NCBI GenBank assembly: GCA_045113775.1
Contig: JBGUJH010000141.1
Span: forward strand, 1 to 64,000
From: CAG-791 sp045113775
GTDB lineage: Bacteria > Bacillota > Clostridia > Lachnospirales > Lachnospiraceae
Length of the DNA: 64,000 nucleotides
Direction: 5' to 3'
In this document: positions 1-9,674 of the stretch, piece after piece
How positions within the stretch are numbered: position 1 is the stretch's first letter
How the letters are laid out: every line of letters starts with the position of its first letter
Notes under the pieces: generated by a model
Database searches by the model: none
What the model saw: only the letters and a program-made list of their open reading frames with translations
What the model was told of the DNA's origin: nothing
Program-made: the position numbers and the translations under genes

Positions 1-87
1 TGACTGCTGTCAAACCCTCTATTTGAAGAACTTAGTCTTCAGTGTGGAATTTACTTTTACATGTGGAATTTAACTTTTCACTCAACC

Positions 88-936
88 CTAAAGTCGAAAT
101 TTTGTCTCGTAAAGCCTCTTTCCCCAATATCCGAATACAGCTGCACTGCATACCGCAAAGAAGACGGTCCACATGGGACCGGAGAGCACCTCTCCCCATC
201 CGGCGGCCCCAGCTGCAAGTACTGCCAGATTGCAGGTGCAGTGAAGGAGATAAGGCACTTCAAAACGCCTTGTCAGTTCGAAGCTCAGCGCGAACACGAT
301 CCCCATGACCGCAGCGTACAGCCCCTGTGCGGCAGTTCCGTGCGCGATCCCGAAAAGGATCGCGCAGATCAGTGCGGACTGCAAGGGAGAGAAGCCCCTG
401 CGCAGTCTGTGATACATGATCCCTCTGAAGACCAGTTCTTCCGTGAAAGGAGTCAGGAATCCGTAGACAGCCGCAGCCAGCGGAACGGAGACCGGATCCG
501 TATAGGAACCTGCGGACCACTGTGCGAGTACGATGTTGAGAAAGGCGGACAGACAGATCGTTCCCGCCGGCAGAACAGCGATCAGAATATTGCAGTCTTT
601 TCTCTTCGCGATCCATGCCCTGTCACTTCTTGCTCTTGCAAGCATGACTTCTCTTCGTCCTTCGCCGAGGACCGGGATCACCGCCCCCGCGCACGAGAGC
701 CCGAGGATCAGGATATCCGCCGTGCCGCTCCAGACTTCATAGTAGAGTGCCATATCCGCGCCGGATGTAAGAAGAACTGCCTCAAGGACCCTGTATAATA
801 TCGCTCTGATCGTAATAAAGAGCACCAGATAAAAAAGGGACGGGCGTACGGCATACCACCCTATCTCAACCCTCTCGCGCCTCATAGTCTTGCTGTTCTC
901 CCATGTGCGTTTTTGGCCCAATGTGAGTTTTCTCAT
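88..936 (-). CDS. CPBP family intramembrane metalloprotease
   Basis: Polytopic membrane protein of the CPBP (Rce1/Abi-type) protease family. The three family motifs are visible: EELVFRG (paired glutamates and arginine), a phenylalanine-to-histidine motif in FGIAH, and a late HxxxN motif in HCTCN. These residues normally bind the metal inside the membrane. Several hydrophobic segments surround them. Substrate unknown; family members range from prenyl-protein processing to bacteriocin self-immunity. The start is uncertain. An in-frame codon at 990 lies beyond the terminator of the preceding gene and is unlikely. ATG at 936 and ATG at 885 both have imperfect Shine-Dalgarno spacing. I chose 936. 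The gene follows the acyl-CoA dehydrogenase gene and may depend on read-through or its own unseen promoter. Confidence 0.85.
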   Translation of the reverse strand: MRKLTLGQKRTWENSKTMRRERVEIGWYAVRPSLFYLVLFITIRAILYRVLEAVLLTSGADMALYYEVWSGTADILILGLSCAGAVIPVLGEGRREVMLARARSDRAWIAKRKDCNILIAVLPAGTICLSAFLNIVLAQWSAGSYTDPVSVPLAAAVYGFLTPFTEELVFRGIMYHRLRRGFSPLQSALICAILFGIAHGTAAQGLYAAVMGIVFALSFELTRRFEVPYLLHCTCNLAVLAAGAAGWGEVLSGPMWTVFFAVCSAAVFGYWGKRLYETKFRL

Positions 937-949
937 CTCCCACCTGAGC

Positions 950-982
950 AAAAAGCCCGGCGGAGATTTCCGCCGGGCTTTC
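950..982 (-). terminator. Rho-independent terminator after acyl-CoA dehydrogenase
   Basis: On the minus strand a 10-bp GC-rich stem (AGCCCGGCGG paired with CCGCCGGGCT, loop of six) is followed by five T. It lies about 30 bases after the stop of the acyl-CoA dehydrogenase gene. Confidence 0.88.
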
Positions 983-1014
983 TCAGTCAATAATAAGATT
1001 CATCCGATCACGGA

Positions 1015-2154
1015 TCAGCGAAGCATAGCGCCGCCGATGACCATCATCTGAACTTCACTGGTTCCTTCATAGATCTCAGTGATCTTGGCATCTCTCATCA
1101 TGCGCTCGATGGGATACTCGCGTGTGTAGCCGTAGCCGCCGAACAGCTGCAGGCATCTGCGGGTGACGTCGGAAGCGTTAGCGGCAGCGACGAGCTTAGC
1201 CTCTGCTGCATACTGTGTATAAGGCTTGCCTTCGTCAACAGCGCTGGCTGCGCGATAGACCAGCATCTTAGCAGCCTCAGTATTGGCTTTCATCTTAGCC
1301 AGCTCGAACTGTGTGTTCTGGAACTTAGCGATCGGACGGCCAAACTGAACTCTCTGCTTGACATACTCAACAGTGACGTCGAGAGCGCCTTCTGCAATAC
1401 CCAGAGCCTGAGCAGCGATACCGATACGGCCGCCGTCCAGAGTCATCATAGCTACCTTGAAGCCCTTGTTGACTTCGCCGAGGAGGTTTTCCTTCGGAAC
1501 CTTAACGTTCTCAAATACGAGCTCGCAGGTGCTGGATCCGCGGATACCCATCTTCTTCTCGTGGGAACCGATGCTGAATCCTTCCATCTCCTTTTCCATG
1601 ATCAGAGCAGTGATGCCCTTGTTGCCAAGAGACTTGTCTGTCATACCGAAAACTACGAAGATGTCCGCATAACCTGCGTTTGTGATAAAGATCTTGGAGC
1701 CGTTTACCAGATAGTAGTCGCCCTTGTCTTCGAAAACAGTCTTCTGGCCTGCCGCGTCTGTACCTGCGTTGGGCTCGGTCAGACCGAAAGCGCCGAGCTT
1801 CTCACCGCTGAGAAGCTGAGGAAGATATTTCTGCTTCTGCTCTTCTGTACCGAACTTGTAGATCGGCCATGCGCAGAGAGATGTGTGTGCGGAAATGCCG
1901 ACAGCTGTGGAAGCGCAAACCTTGGAGACTTCCTCGATGCACTGTGCATAGGAGAGCTCGTCCAGACCTGCTCCGCCGTATTCCTCGGGGAAAGGAATGC
2001 CCATCAGACCCATTTCAGCAGCCTGCTTGAATGTCTCTACGGGGAATTTCTCCTCTTCGTCGATCTCAGCGGCGATCGGAGCGCAGACACCTGTTGCGAA
2101 ATCGCGATACAGGGCAAGCATTTCTTCATGAATTTCGTCGTTAAAAAAGTTCAT
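1015..2154 (-). CDS. Short-chain acyl-CoA dehydrogenase (butyryl-CoA dehydrogenase-like)
   Basis: FAD enzyme of 379 residues, the usual length of the family. It oxidises short acyl-CoA thioesters, or runs in reverse with an electron-transfer flavoprotein. The C-terminal EIYEGTSEVQ carries the catalytic glutamate (E363) typical of short-chain and butyryl-CoA dehydrogenases. The FAD-binding stretch GLTEPNAGTDA and the late LFGGYGYTREYP are also present. A strong AGGAGG site lies 7 bases before the ATG. The gene stands alone: crotonase, thiolase, hydroxybutyryl-CoA dehydrogenase and etfAB are not nearby, so whether it is the butyrate-pathway enzyme or a paralogue for branched or other acyl-CoAs cannot be told from the window. 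It is monocistronic by the look of it, with its own promoter and terminator. Confidence 0.92.
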   Translation of the reverse strand: MNFFNDEIHEEMLALYRDFATGVCAPIAAEIDEEEKFPVETFKQAAEMGLMGIPFPEEYGGAGLDELSYAQCIEEVSKVCASTAVGISAHTSLCAWPIYKFGTEEQKQKYLPQLLSGEKLGAFGLTEPNAGTDAAGQKTVFEDKGDYYLVNGSKIFITNAGYADIFVVFGMTDKSLGNKGITALIMEKEMEGFSIGSHEKKMGIRGSSTCELVFENVKVPKENLLGEVNKGFKVAMMTLDGGRIGIAAQALGIAEGALDVTVEYVKQRVQFGRPIAKFQNTQFELAKMKANTEAAKMLVYRAASAVDEGKPYTQYAAEAKLVAAANASDVTRRCLQLFGGYGYTREYPIERMMRDAKITEIYEGTSEVQMMVIGGAMLR

Positions 2155-2228
2155 TGCAACCTCCTTTGATACTTAGCTATTAATAGCATTTAGATAAAAA
2201 GTATAAACCAATAACTCTTATCCGTAGT

Positions 2229-2237
2229 ATTATACCA
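2229..2237 (-). promoter_or_regulatory. Extended -10 promoter for acyl-CoA dehydrogenase
   Basis: The minus strand reads TGGTATAAT, a perfect -10 with the TGn extension, in an AT-rich stretch 75 bases before the acyl-CoA dehydrogenase start. The -35 is weak (TTGTAG, spacing about 20), as is usual with extended -10 promoters. Confidence 0.6.
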
Positions 2238-2316
2238 TTCCGGCTATTCATTTTCTACAAAAAAAGCTACTTTCTTTCTAACATTTGTATAAAAATACAA
2301 ACAATTGTCATTTCGT

Positions 2317-5300
2317 TCACAAACTTATTGTTTCCCGCAGAGATACGGAATAGATCAGTTTTTCTCTCACTCTTTTGCCCGTGATCTGCTGCAGCGCCCT
2401 CGCGTACAAGTCAAGCTGGATCTGATAACGGTCTCTGAGCTCCTGAGCTCCTGCCACCCTGTCTGTCTTATAGTCCACAAGGATCAGTTCGCCGTCTTCT
2501 TCAAAAAACGCGTCGATGATACCTTGTACCAGCATGATTTCCTCGTGTGGAAACGCGGGATTAACAGCGTCCGCTTCAACTCCGAGTACAAAAGGCTGTT
2601 CCCTGAAGAGCTCTCCCCGGCCTGACGCGGCGGCCATCCTCGCGGCAAGGCCGCTTCTCAAAAATGCCAGGATCCCGGCTGAGGGAAGATCCCGCACATA
2701 ATTTTCCGGGATCCTGCCGGAAACTGCCAGCTCCCCTCTCCATTCATCAAAAGCGGCGGCGGAAACAGACGCGGGATCTCCGAACCTGCCGTAGTCAAAC
2801 AGCTCAAGAAGCCTGTGCACGGCAGTTCCGTATTCAGTGCCCGTAAATCTGCTTCTGTCGGCGGCTGTTTTCTTTGCCTGCTCTTCGGAAACCTCTGAAT
2901 AAGCTTCTTCCTGTCCGGCCGCAGCGCTGCGGGATGCAAAGGACGCGATGACCGGCGCCGGCCTGTTTTCAGGGAACATCTCGTATACGGAGTCTCCTTC
3001 CTCCGCCTCCAGGGAGGCGATCTTGAGATCAGATACTGATGTTTTGGTATACAGGCCTCTGAGATTTTCGTGAGAATACCTTCTTGAAAAGATCGTCTCC
3101 AGCTGCATGGCGAATGCAGGATCAGGGAGCGGGGCGCCGCCCAGTTCTCCTGCGCTGTCAATTATCTGTTTCCGCAGTCCATATCCCGTCTGCTGCTCCG
3201 CTTCATACCAGATCAGGTCTTTGCAGGCTGTCATGTTGATCCGGAAGTACTCAGGGTGCTCTGCGGATGCAATAGCGCACCACAGCAGTTCAAGGAAACT
3301 TTCGGAACCGGAAATGAGCGGGATCGGAAGCTTTTCTTCAGGTTCCATGCTGACGGGGAGCTTTTTCTCCCATTCCCCGCATTTTCCTGCGCCTTTCGCA
3401 AGATAGCCGGTAAGAATCAGTTTTTCCTTAGCCCGCGTCATGGCGACATAGAGGACTCTGAGCTCTTCCCCCAGACTTTCTCTGCGAATCTTATCGGCTA
3501 CAGCTTCCTTGCGGACCGTGCTGAATTTGGACCGCGTGTCGGATTTCCAGTAGTCCATCCCCATGCCCCAGTCGTTGTCGCAGATAAAACTGCCGGTGGT
3601 ATCGTGGAACTTGTAGCTGTGCTGTTTGGCTGTTCCCGCCACGATACAGACAGGAAACTCCAGTCCTTTGCTCTTGTGGATACTCATGATTCTGACGACG
3701 TCCGCATTTTCGTCCAGGATGTTTGCTTCGCCGTAATCAACGTCCCTGTGATGGACCTGATCGATATAGCGCACGAAGTCAAACAATCCGCGAAGCCCCA
3801 TGGAGTCGAAGGCGGCTGCCTGCGCGAGCAGGAGCTGCAGGTTGGCGGTCCTCTGTTCTCCTCCCGGCAGGGCTCTGCAGTATTCTTCATAGCCTGTCTG
3901 CGTCACAAGTTCCGAGAGGAGCTCCCGGATCTGCAGATAGCTCACCTTTTCCCTCCAGGTTCCGAGGAAGTCAAGGAAAGCCCTGCATTTTTCTCCCAGC
4001 GCGGTAAAGCCGTCCTGCGAATCCTGTTCTGCTTTTATCAGAAGGCATGTATACAGGTCCGCGTCGCGGTCGGGACCGGCCAGCTTGATCTTCGTGATCT
4101 CCTCCTCGCTCAGTTTTCCCCAATAACCGCGCAGCACGCCGTATAAAGGAATGTCCTGCCTCGGATTGTCCAGGACGCGCACCATCTGCAGCACGCTCTG
4201 GATCTCCGAAGCTGAGAAATATCCGGTCTTGGACTCAATATAATAAGGGATCCCCTGTCTCTCAAAGACATCCCGGAAGTCTTCATTCCACCCCTTACCG
4301 CTGCGCAGAAGTACAACTATATCTCCGTATCTGCACGGGCGCATTGAATTGTCCTGCGCTCTTACCTGCAGATTACCCACCAGTTCTTTGATCCTGGAAG
4401 AGACGGCAAGCGCCTCTTTCTGGCGGTCGCTGAGCTGTGCGATCTCCTCCGGGACATCCTGTTCCTCACCTTTTTCGGGACCTGCGACCACAAGGAGCTC
4501 CGTTTTGTACTCCTCCGGGTCCGGTGCCTGAGGATAAGCCGCCCCGGTCTTGAGTGACACATCTGAGGTGTACTCGACGCCTCCGATCTCCCTGCGCATG
4601 ATGCGGAAGAATACCTCGTTGACGCTTCGAAGGACCTCTTCGCGGCTCCTGAAATTGCTGTCCAGGTCGATCCTCTCCTTCTCGGGATCCGTTTTCCGGT
4701 AGGACCGCAGCTTATTCATGAAGATCTCCGGCCTTGCCAGGCGGAATTTGTATATGGACTGCTTCACGTCGCCCACCATGAACCTGTTGTACTTTCCTTC
4801 GTCCTCGGTCGAGATCATCCTGAGCAGCAGTTCCTGTACGTCGTTGCTGTCCTGGTATTCATCGATCAGGATCTCGTCAAAATACTGACGGTAGGCCATG
4901 GCGGCCCTGCGAGGCCTGTAGACGCCGTCCTCTCCTTTTTGTGTCAGGATCTTCAGGGCCAGATGCTCAAGGTCGACGAAATCAATGACATTCTTCTCTC
5001 TTTTGACCTGTGCAAAATATTCCAGGAACCGGCATGTCAGATCAGAAACTGCCCGTGAAGCTCCGTCCATCTGCTCCATTACAGACAGAATACGTTCTTC
5101 CTCTTCACCGGCATACTTTTTGTTCAGTTTCTCAATGGTCTCTTTGGCGCTCTTTCTCAGGGCCATTGCGACCTCTTTTTTGTCCGGATCCACTTCCGGA
5201 TTCTTTTTCGGATAGAAACGCGGAAGGGAGCCGAATTCTGTCGAAAGTATAGCAAGGATCCTTTTCCAGAGGTCCTCCATCTCCTCCGCCGGGAGTGTTC

Positions 5301-6111
5301 CTGCTTCCTCCGCAGAAGGCACGTCACCGAGAGTGCTGACTGCCCTCAGGTCTTCTCTCACGACAGGTATATAGAGGGCAGGCCCGTCCGGAAGGGAGCA
5401 ATAGTCCAGAAGCCTCTCATATTGGCGCTTCAGGTCCTCGATCTTCTCCGCGACCGTGAGAATGATGAACTGCATCCACGCAGTGCTGTACAGTTCTTCC
5501 CTGCTCCCGACATGGTAGTCTGAGGCCCTTTCTCTCAGCCACTGAACAGGATCAGGATGGCTGACAGCCTGTTTGTAAAGAGTTTCCAGGATCTCCTCCA
5601 GTTCCCTGTCACCGGCTCCGCGGCAGAAATAGTCTGCGCAGATCTTCAGTGAGGGATCTTCCTGCGCGTATCCTTCTTCCAGAAATCCCTCCATAGCATC
5701 CTTGCGCATGAGTTCAGCTTCGGTCTGGTCCATCTGCCTGAATCCGGGATCCATGTCGATGTCGCTGAAATTGTTCCTGAGAAGAAAAGTAAAAAAGCTG
5801 TCCATAGTCGTGATCTGCGCATTGTGAAGAAGCGTCTCCTGTTTCTGCAGGTGGACGTTATCAGGTTCTTCTTCAATCCTGGCAGCGATCGCCGCGCCGA
5901 TCCGCTCCCGCATTTGAGCCGCCGCCGCTTTCGTGAATGTGACCACGAGCAGGCGGTCGATATTCATCGGCTCATCGCCTTCACTGATCATCCTGACGAT
6001 CCTCTCGACAAGAACTGCCGTTTTGCCGCTTCCGGCCGCTGCCGAGACAAGTATGTTGTGTTTTCTCGCCTGCAGAACCCGGGTCTGCTGTTCAGTAAAC
6101 TCTATTGCCAT
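2317..6111 (-). CDS. addA: ATP-dependent helicase/nuclease subunit A (AddA)
   Basis: Large subunit (1264 residues, normal for AddA) of the AddAB helicase-nuclease, which processes double-strand DNA ends for RecA-dependent recombination. UvrD-type helicase motifs run in order: Walker A AAAGSGKT at 24-31, the Walker B motif DEYQDS near 415, and the late VAMTRAKEKL motif. The C-terminal RecB-type nuclease domain ends with the LVDYKTD motif. It lies 12 bases downstream of addB, in the usual addB-addA order, so both subunits come from one message. Cytoplasmic. Confidence 0.97.
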   Translation of the reverse strand: MAIEFTEQQTRVLQARKHNILVSAAAGSGKTAVLVERIVRMISEGDEPMNIDRLLVVTFTKAAAAQMRERIGAAIAARIEEEPDNVHLQKQETLLHNAQITTMDSFFTFLLRNNFSDIDMDPGFRQMDQTEAELMRKDAMEGFLEEGYAQEDPSLKICADYFCRGAGDRELEEILETLYKQAVSHPDPVQWLRERASDYHVGSREELYSTAWMQFIILTVAEKIEDLKRQYERLLDYCSLPDGPALYIPVVREDLRAVSTLGDVPSAEEAGTLPAEEMEDLWKRILAILSTEFGSLPRFYPKKNPEVDPDKKEVAMALRKSAKETIEKLNKKYAGEEEERILSVMEQMDGASRAVSDLTCRFLEYFAQVKREKNVIDFVDLEHLALKILTQKGEDGVYRPRRAAMAYRQYFDEILIDEYQDSNDVQELLLRMISTEDEGKYNRFMVGDVKQSIYKFRLARPEIFMNKLRSYRKTDPEKERIDLDSNFRSREEVLRSVNEVFFRIMRREIGGVEYTSDVSLKTGAAYPQAPDPEEYKTELLVVAGPEKGEEQDVPEEIAQLSDRQKEALAVSSRIKELVGNLQVRAQDNSMRPCRYGDIVVLLRSGKGWNEDFRDVFERQGIPYYIESKTGYFSASEIQSVLQMVRVLDNPRQDIPLYGVLRGYWGKLSEEEITKIKLAGPDRDADLYTCLLIKAEQDSQDGFTALGEKCRAFLDFLGTWREKVSYLQIRELLSELVTQTGYEEYCRALPGGEQRTANLQLLLAQAAAFDSMGLRGLFDFVRYIDQVHHRDVDYGEANILDENADVVRIMSIHKSKGLEFPVCIVAGTAKQHSYKFHDTTGSFICDNDWGMGMDYWKSDTRSKFSTVRKEAVADKIRRESLGEELRVLYVAMTRAKEKLILTGYLAKGAGKCGEWEKKLPVSMEPEEKLPIPLISGSESFLELLWCAIASAEHPEYFRINMTACKDLIWYEAEQQTGYGLRKQIIDSAGELGGAPLPDPAFAMQLETIFSRRYSHENLRGLYTKTSVSDLKIASLEAEEGDSVYEMFPENRPAPVIASFASRSAAAGQEEAYSEVSEEQAKKTAADRSRFTGTEYGTAVHRLLELFDYGRFGDPASVSAAAFDEWRGELAVSGRIPENYVRDLPSAGILAFLRSGLAARMAAASGRGELFREQPFVLGVEADAVNPAFPHEEIMLVQGIIDAFFEEDGELILVDYKTDRVAGAQELRDRYQIQLDLYARALQQITGKRVREKLIYSVSLRETISL

Positions 6112-6123
6112 TTCCTTTACCTT

Positions 6124-9100
6124 TTATTTGCGGTATTTATATCCGTCTATCGAGGGATCAAAGCCGCACACGCTCTTATACGGACAGTGATCACATGCAG
6201 CTTTATCCTTCCATACTGCCGGGTTTGCCTCGGCACTTCCGTCAAGGATCTGCTCAGCCAGCTGACATACGACCTGCGTGACTTCCCGCCTCAGCTCGTC
6301 AAACTCTCCCTGGGAATAGACATGGGATGCAGCGGCGAGGTCGCGGTTCTTCTTTAGTGTGACCGGTATTACGTCGCTCTTGCCGTCCAGCTCTGAGTCC
6401 AGCCGCTCATAGGATTCGGGATCCGAATTGACCATACCGGTAGGCCGAAGTGCCGACCGGATCTTCGTCAGGGCATCTTCGCCGCCTGCTTCGCCTGTAT
6501 CCGGATCTCCTCCGTCGATTACCGGATCTGCGATCCTGTAGTACAGCATGGCTGAAGGGACGATCTTTGTCCCGGGATTCCCGGCTGAAAGATTATCCAA
6601 AACCGCGCTCATATACATCAGGAGCTGCAGCTGGATCCCCCTCTTCATGAGATCTTCGTCCAAGTCCAGGGAACCTGATTTGTAATCCAATATTTTGACA
6701 AAAATACTGCCGTCCTCCCGGCAGAGGTCCAGTCTGTCGATCCTTCCGACCAGTTTAAGCCACCTTCCGCCGCTGAGAGGGAAAGTGATCATATCCGCTT
6801 CGCCTCCGGGACCAAAGGAAAACTCATAGGCTTCCGGAACAAAACGGCCTTTTCTGAGCTGATATTGCAGCGTATCAATACTTCTGGAAAGGATCCTCTC
6901 CATCCTGCTAAGCTGCGATTCGCTCCTCTTCGTTGAATACAGGAGCAGGTCATGGTAAGCGGCCGCCGTCTCTCTCAGGGCCCGGGCGGCCAGCTTCTGC
7001 CCCTCTTCTTTTGTAAAACTGCTCCAGTCGAGTCCTTCCCCCGCCAGCCCCCGGCTGAAAGCGTCAAGACTCCGGTGCAGGACGGTGCCGGTATCAAAGG
7101 GTTCGATCACATATTCATCCCTCTGCTGCAATCTCAAGCCGTACTGCAGAAACTGCCTCAGCGAACACTTAGCCGCCGTCTCCATCCTGCTTATTCCGCC
7201 CATAACGCTGTTTCCGTACAGCGCCCGCGCAGTCTCAGGGCTGAGCATGGCGGGATCATATCTCTTGAAGGCAGCATCCCTGAGGCTTTCCAGTGTCATT
7301 TTAGTCTGCGGCTCTCCTGAGCGCATCAGGTAACCGTATGCAGTCTTGACCGCGTCCGCCTCCTGTGATCCCTCTGCGGCTTTTCCCTGCGCGTAGTCCC
7401 TGAGCGCTCCGGATATCCAGACGACGCTGTCCCGTTCTCCGGTCAACTGTTCCGAAGCCGGAAGGAGCTGCGGATGTTCCACAGTGCATTCCGGGAATAA
7501 TTTCCGGATCATGCGGATCAGATAAGAGGGGTGAAGTGTCGTTCCCTCCGGAGTCGTCCTGGCAAAAGACAGATAGAGGGAATCACCCGGCTTTGTCATA
7601 TTCATGTACAGATACAGTCTCTGCAGATACATCTGCTCCCTCGGCGTGGGAGACAATTCAGCGCCTGAAGATTTCAGGAACTCCCTGTCCAGATCCGAAA
7701 GGAGCCCTCCGCGGGACGTGCCTCTTGGAATGTTGCCGTCATTTACCCCGGTAAAAAACAGGATCCTGCATTGCGAGACCCTTGTTCTCTCGATATCACC
7801 CACCAGGACACGGTCCGACTGCTGCGGGAGCGTCCCCAGCCTGATCTCTTCAAAACCGGCTTCCAGGAGCTCCAGATAGTCCGCGGAGGAGATCGTCTCA
7901 TCTCCCAGTAGATCATAGACCTGTTCAAGAAGGCCGATCACACAGCGATAGAGCTGGCTGAACTGCTTTCCTCTCACATAGTCGCCTGCTTCCTCGAACT
8001 TCCGGCTCCGTTCAGACATTTTTTCTTCCATTCCGAGTCCTGTCATGAAATCATAGAGCTCTTTTGTGCGCTCTCCCGCCGTCCGCGCGGGCAGTCTGTC
8101 CTGACTGATGTCCCCGGCAACAGGCCTGATCTCTTCCAGGAACCGGATTCTGAGCGGCTCTGTCTCCGCGTCAAAAGGCATCCCCCATTTCCTGCGTCCT
8201 TTAATTCCCCGGGCCAGACAGTAGTTCTCAAGTGTGTCCGTCTCCCGTGCGGTGAGTCCGCTCATTCCGCTCCTCAGATAGCGGAAGACCGCATTATAAG
8301 AATAGCCTTCCGACCTGATAGCCAGAACGCTTCTGATTGCTTCCGTCAAAGGGTTAAATCCCGCAGAGCTGGTCCTGTCCACATACACGGGGATCCCGTA
8401 TCGCTCGGCCTGTTTCTCGAAGACCGCGCCGTACCTCTCCAGGTCTCCGCAGACGACCGAGATATTTCTGTACTCAAATCCCTTTGTGAGGATCAGCTTC
8501 CTGATCTCTATGCAGATCTGCCTGACTTCTTCCTCGGGAGTATCCGTCTCAAAGATCCTGATCCTGCCATCCGGATCCCCTTCATACGGAATCGCAGGGT
8601 GTCGGAAAATATTGCGCTCCAAATGTGCAAGAACAGGATTTCCGGCAAACCTGGGCGGTACTGCCCCGGGCTCAGAGACATAGATATCCTTTCCCCTGGA
8701 TATTCCTTCCAAAGCCGCCATTTTCTCTATGTCGCAGACGGTCTTTCGCGTCAGGTAGAAAAGCGCGTCTTCACCACCGGGAGACTTATGCCTGTTTACC
8801 CATTCGAGCGACGGACCGTTATCCCGGCCGAACGTGAGAGAGATGATCACCTCTTTACTGCAGCGGATCAGCGCCATGATCACGCGGTATTGGACGGGGG
8901 TGAATCCGGTAAAACCATCCAGAACAAAGGTGCTTCTTCCCACCCAATCCGAGGAAGGGATCGCCTCCGCGAGAAGATCAAGCATCTCCTCATTTGTGAT
9001 AAAGCGGTCTCTCTTGCCCTGCAGGAAAGCCTGATACAGGACCTGGAGGTCCAGGAGCCTGGCGTTAAGGGCTCCCTGTCCTCTCCCGGCGGCAAAATCC

Positions 9101-9546
9101 TGCATGAGCGCAAGTTCGCTGTCTCCGATCCCGTACTGCATAAATTCAGAGATTACAGACTTTACTTCCGCGATCATTCCCGGATAATGGATGCTCCTGC
9201 CAAGGATCTTCAGATCCTTTTCGCACTGCCCCGCGACTCTGCGAAGCAGCAGCGTCTTTCCCGTATCGTCGAGCACGGCTCTTCTCGAAACTCCTATCTC
9301 TTCGAAGATCTTGTGCGTGAGCCTGCCAAAGCTCAGTACGTCAATATTCAGGATCCCCTTATTCGGAGACTCTGAAACGATCTCTTTCTGTGTCTGCATC
9401 GAGTACTGGTCGGGGACAATGATCACATAGTTATCTCTGCCCTTCTCTTTGCCGCGAAGGGATTCCTGCGCCTTTTCAAGCACCATATTATGTAGAAGAC
9501 GGCTCTTTCCCGAACCGGAAGCGCCCAGGCAAAACCTAAAACTCAT
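6124..9546 (-). CDS. addB: ATP-dependent helicase/nuclease subunit B (AddB)
   Basis: Second subunit of AddAB (1140 residues). An N-terminal P-loop GASGSGKS at 8-15 is present. The C-terminal nuclease domain has the iron-sulfur staple: one cysteine far upstream in AAKCSLRQFL and three at C1118, C1121 and C1127 in CDHCPYKSVC. The nuclease motif ILDYKSG is also present. This staple is a known mark of AddB-type nucleases. A GGAGG site sits 8 bases before the ATG. First gene of the addB-addA operon, just after the uraA terminator. Confidence 0.96.
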   Translation of the reverse strand: MSFRFCLGASGSGKSRLLHNMVLEKAQESLRGKEKGRDNYVIIVPDQYSMQTQKEIVSESPNKGILNIDVLSFGRLTHKIFEEIGVSRRAVLDDTGKTLLLRRVAGQCEKDLKILGRSIHYPGMIAEVKSVISEFMQYGIGDSELALMQDFAAGRGQGALNARLLDLQVLYQAFLQGKRDRFITNEEMLDLLAEAIPSSDWVGRSTFVLDGFTGFTPVQYRVIMALIRCSKEVIISLTFGRDNGPSLEWVNRHKSPGGEDALFYLTRKTVCDIEKMAALEGISRGKDIYVSEPGAVPPRFAGNPVLAHLERNIFRHPAIPYEGDPDGRIRIFETDTPEEEVRQICIEIRKLILTKGFEYRNISVVCGDLERYGAVFEKQAERYGIPVYVDRTSSAGFNPLTEAIRSVLAIRSEGYSYNAVFRYLRSGMSGLTARETDTLENYCLARGIKGRRKWGMPFDAETEPLRIRFLEEIRPVAGDISQDRLPARTAGERTKELYDFMTGLGMEEKMSERSRKFEEAGDYVRGKQFSQLYRCVIGLLEQVYDLLGDETISSADYLELLEAGFEEIRLGTLPQQSDRVLVGDIERTRVSQCRILFFTGVNDGNIPRGTSRGGLLSDLDREFLKSSGAELSPTPREQMYLQRLYLYMNMTKPGDSLYLSFARTTPEGTTLHPSYLIRMIRKLFPECTVEHPQLLPASEQLTGERDSVVWISGALRDYAQGKAAEGSQEADAVKTAYGYLMRSGEPQTKMTLESLRDAAFKRYDPAMLSPETARALYGNSVMGGISRMETAAKCSLRQFLQYGLRLQQRDEYVIEPFDTGTVLHRSLDAFSRGLAGEGLDWSSFTKEEGQKLAARALRETAAAYHDLLLYSTKRSESQLSRMERILSRSIDTLQYQLRKGRFVPEAYEFSFGPGGEADMITFPLSGGRWLKLVGRIDRLDLCREDGSIFVKILDYKSGSLDLDEDLMKRGIQLQLLMYMSAVLDNLSAGNPGTKIVPSAMLYYRIADPVIDGGDPDTGEAGGEDALTKIRSALRPTGMVNSDPESYERLDSELDGKSDVIPVTLKKNRDLAAASHVYSQGEFDELRREVTQVVCQLAEQILDGSAEANPAVWKDKAACDHCPYKSVCGFDPSIDGYKYRK

Positions 9547-9596
9547 CTTATTTACCTCCCGTTACAATCCCATTCTACACCCCGCTGCAGATTCTT

Positions 9597-9632
9597 AAAA
9601 GAAAAAGCACCGCCTTATTCAGACGATGCTTT
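9597..9632 (-). terminator. Rho-independent terminator after uraA
   Basis: The minus strand forms a stem AAGCATCGTC / GGCGGTGCTT (pairs plus G-U wobbles, loop of seven) followed by TTTTTCTTTT. It lies just after a copy of the dispersed hairpin element that follows uraA. Confidence 0.8.
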
Positions 9633-9641
9633 TCTTTCGAT

Positions 9642-9666
9642 TCAAGGCCCGCAGAGCGAGCCGCTG
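9642..9666 (-). repeat. Dispersed hairpin element, copy 1
   Basis: Copy downstream of uraA, between its stop codon and its terminator. On the minus strand: CAGC, then GGCTCGC-TCT-GCGGGCC, then TTGA. The one departure from perfect pairing becomes a U-G wobble only in minus-strand RNA, which suggests the structure matters in the transcript. Shares a 26-nt block with one difference with the copy at 52761. Confidence 0.8.
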
Positions 9667-9674
9667 CGCCGTGA

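Noticed and set aside
24..41. Inverted repeat TGAAGA / TCTTCA and two similar GTGGAATTTA stretches at the left edge
   Set aside because: Short and AT-rich with no gene context to the left; too little sequence to support a call.
61..798. Plus-strand frame of 245 codons at the left edge
   Set aside because: Antisense to the CPBP protease gene, whose catalytic motifs are clear on the minus strand.
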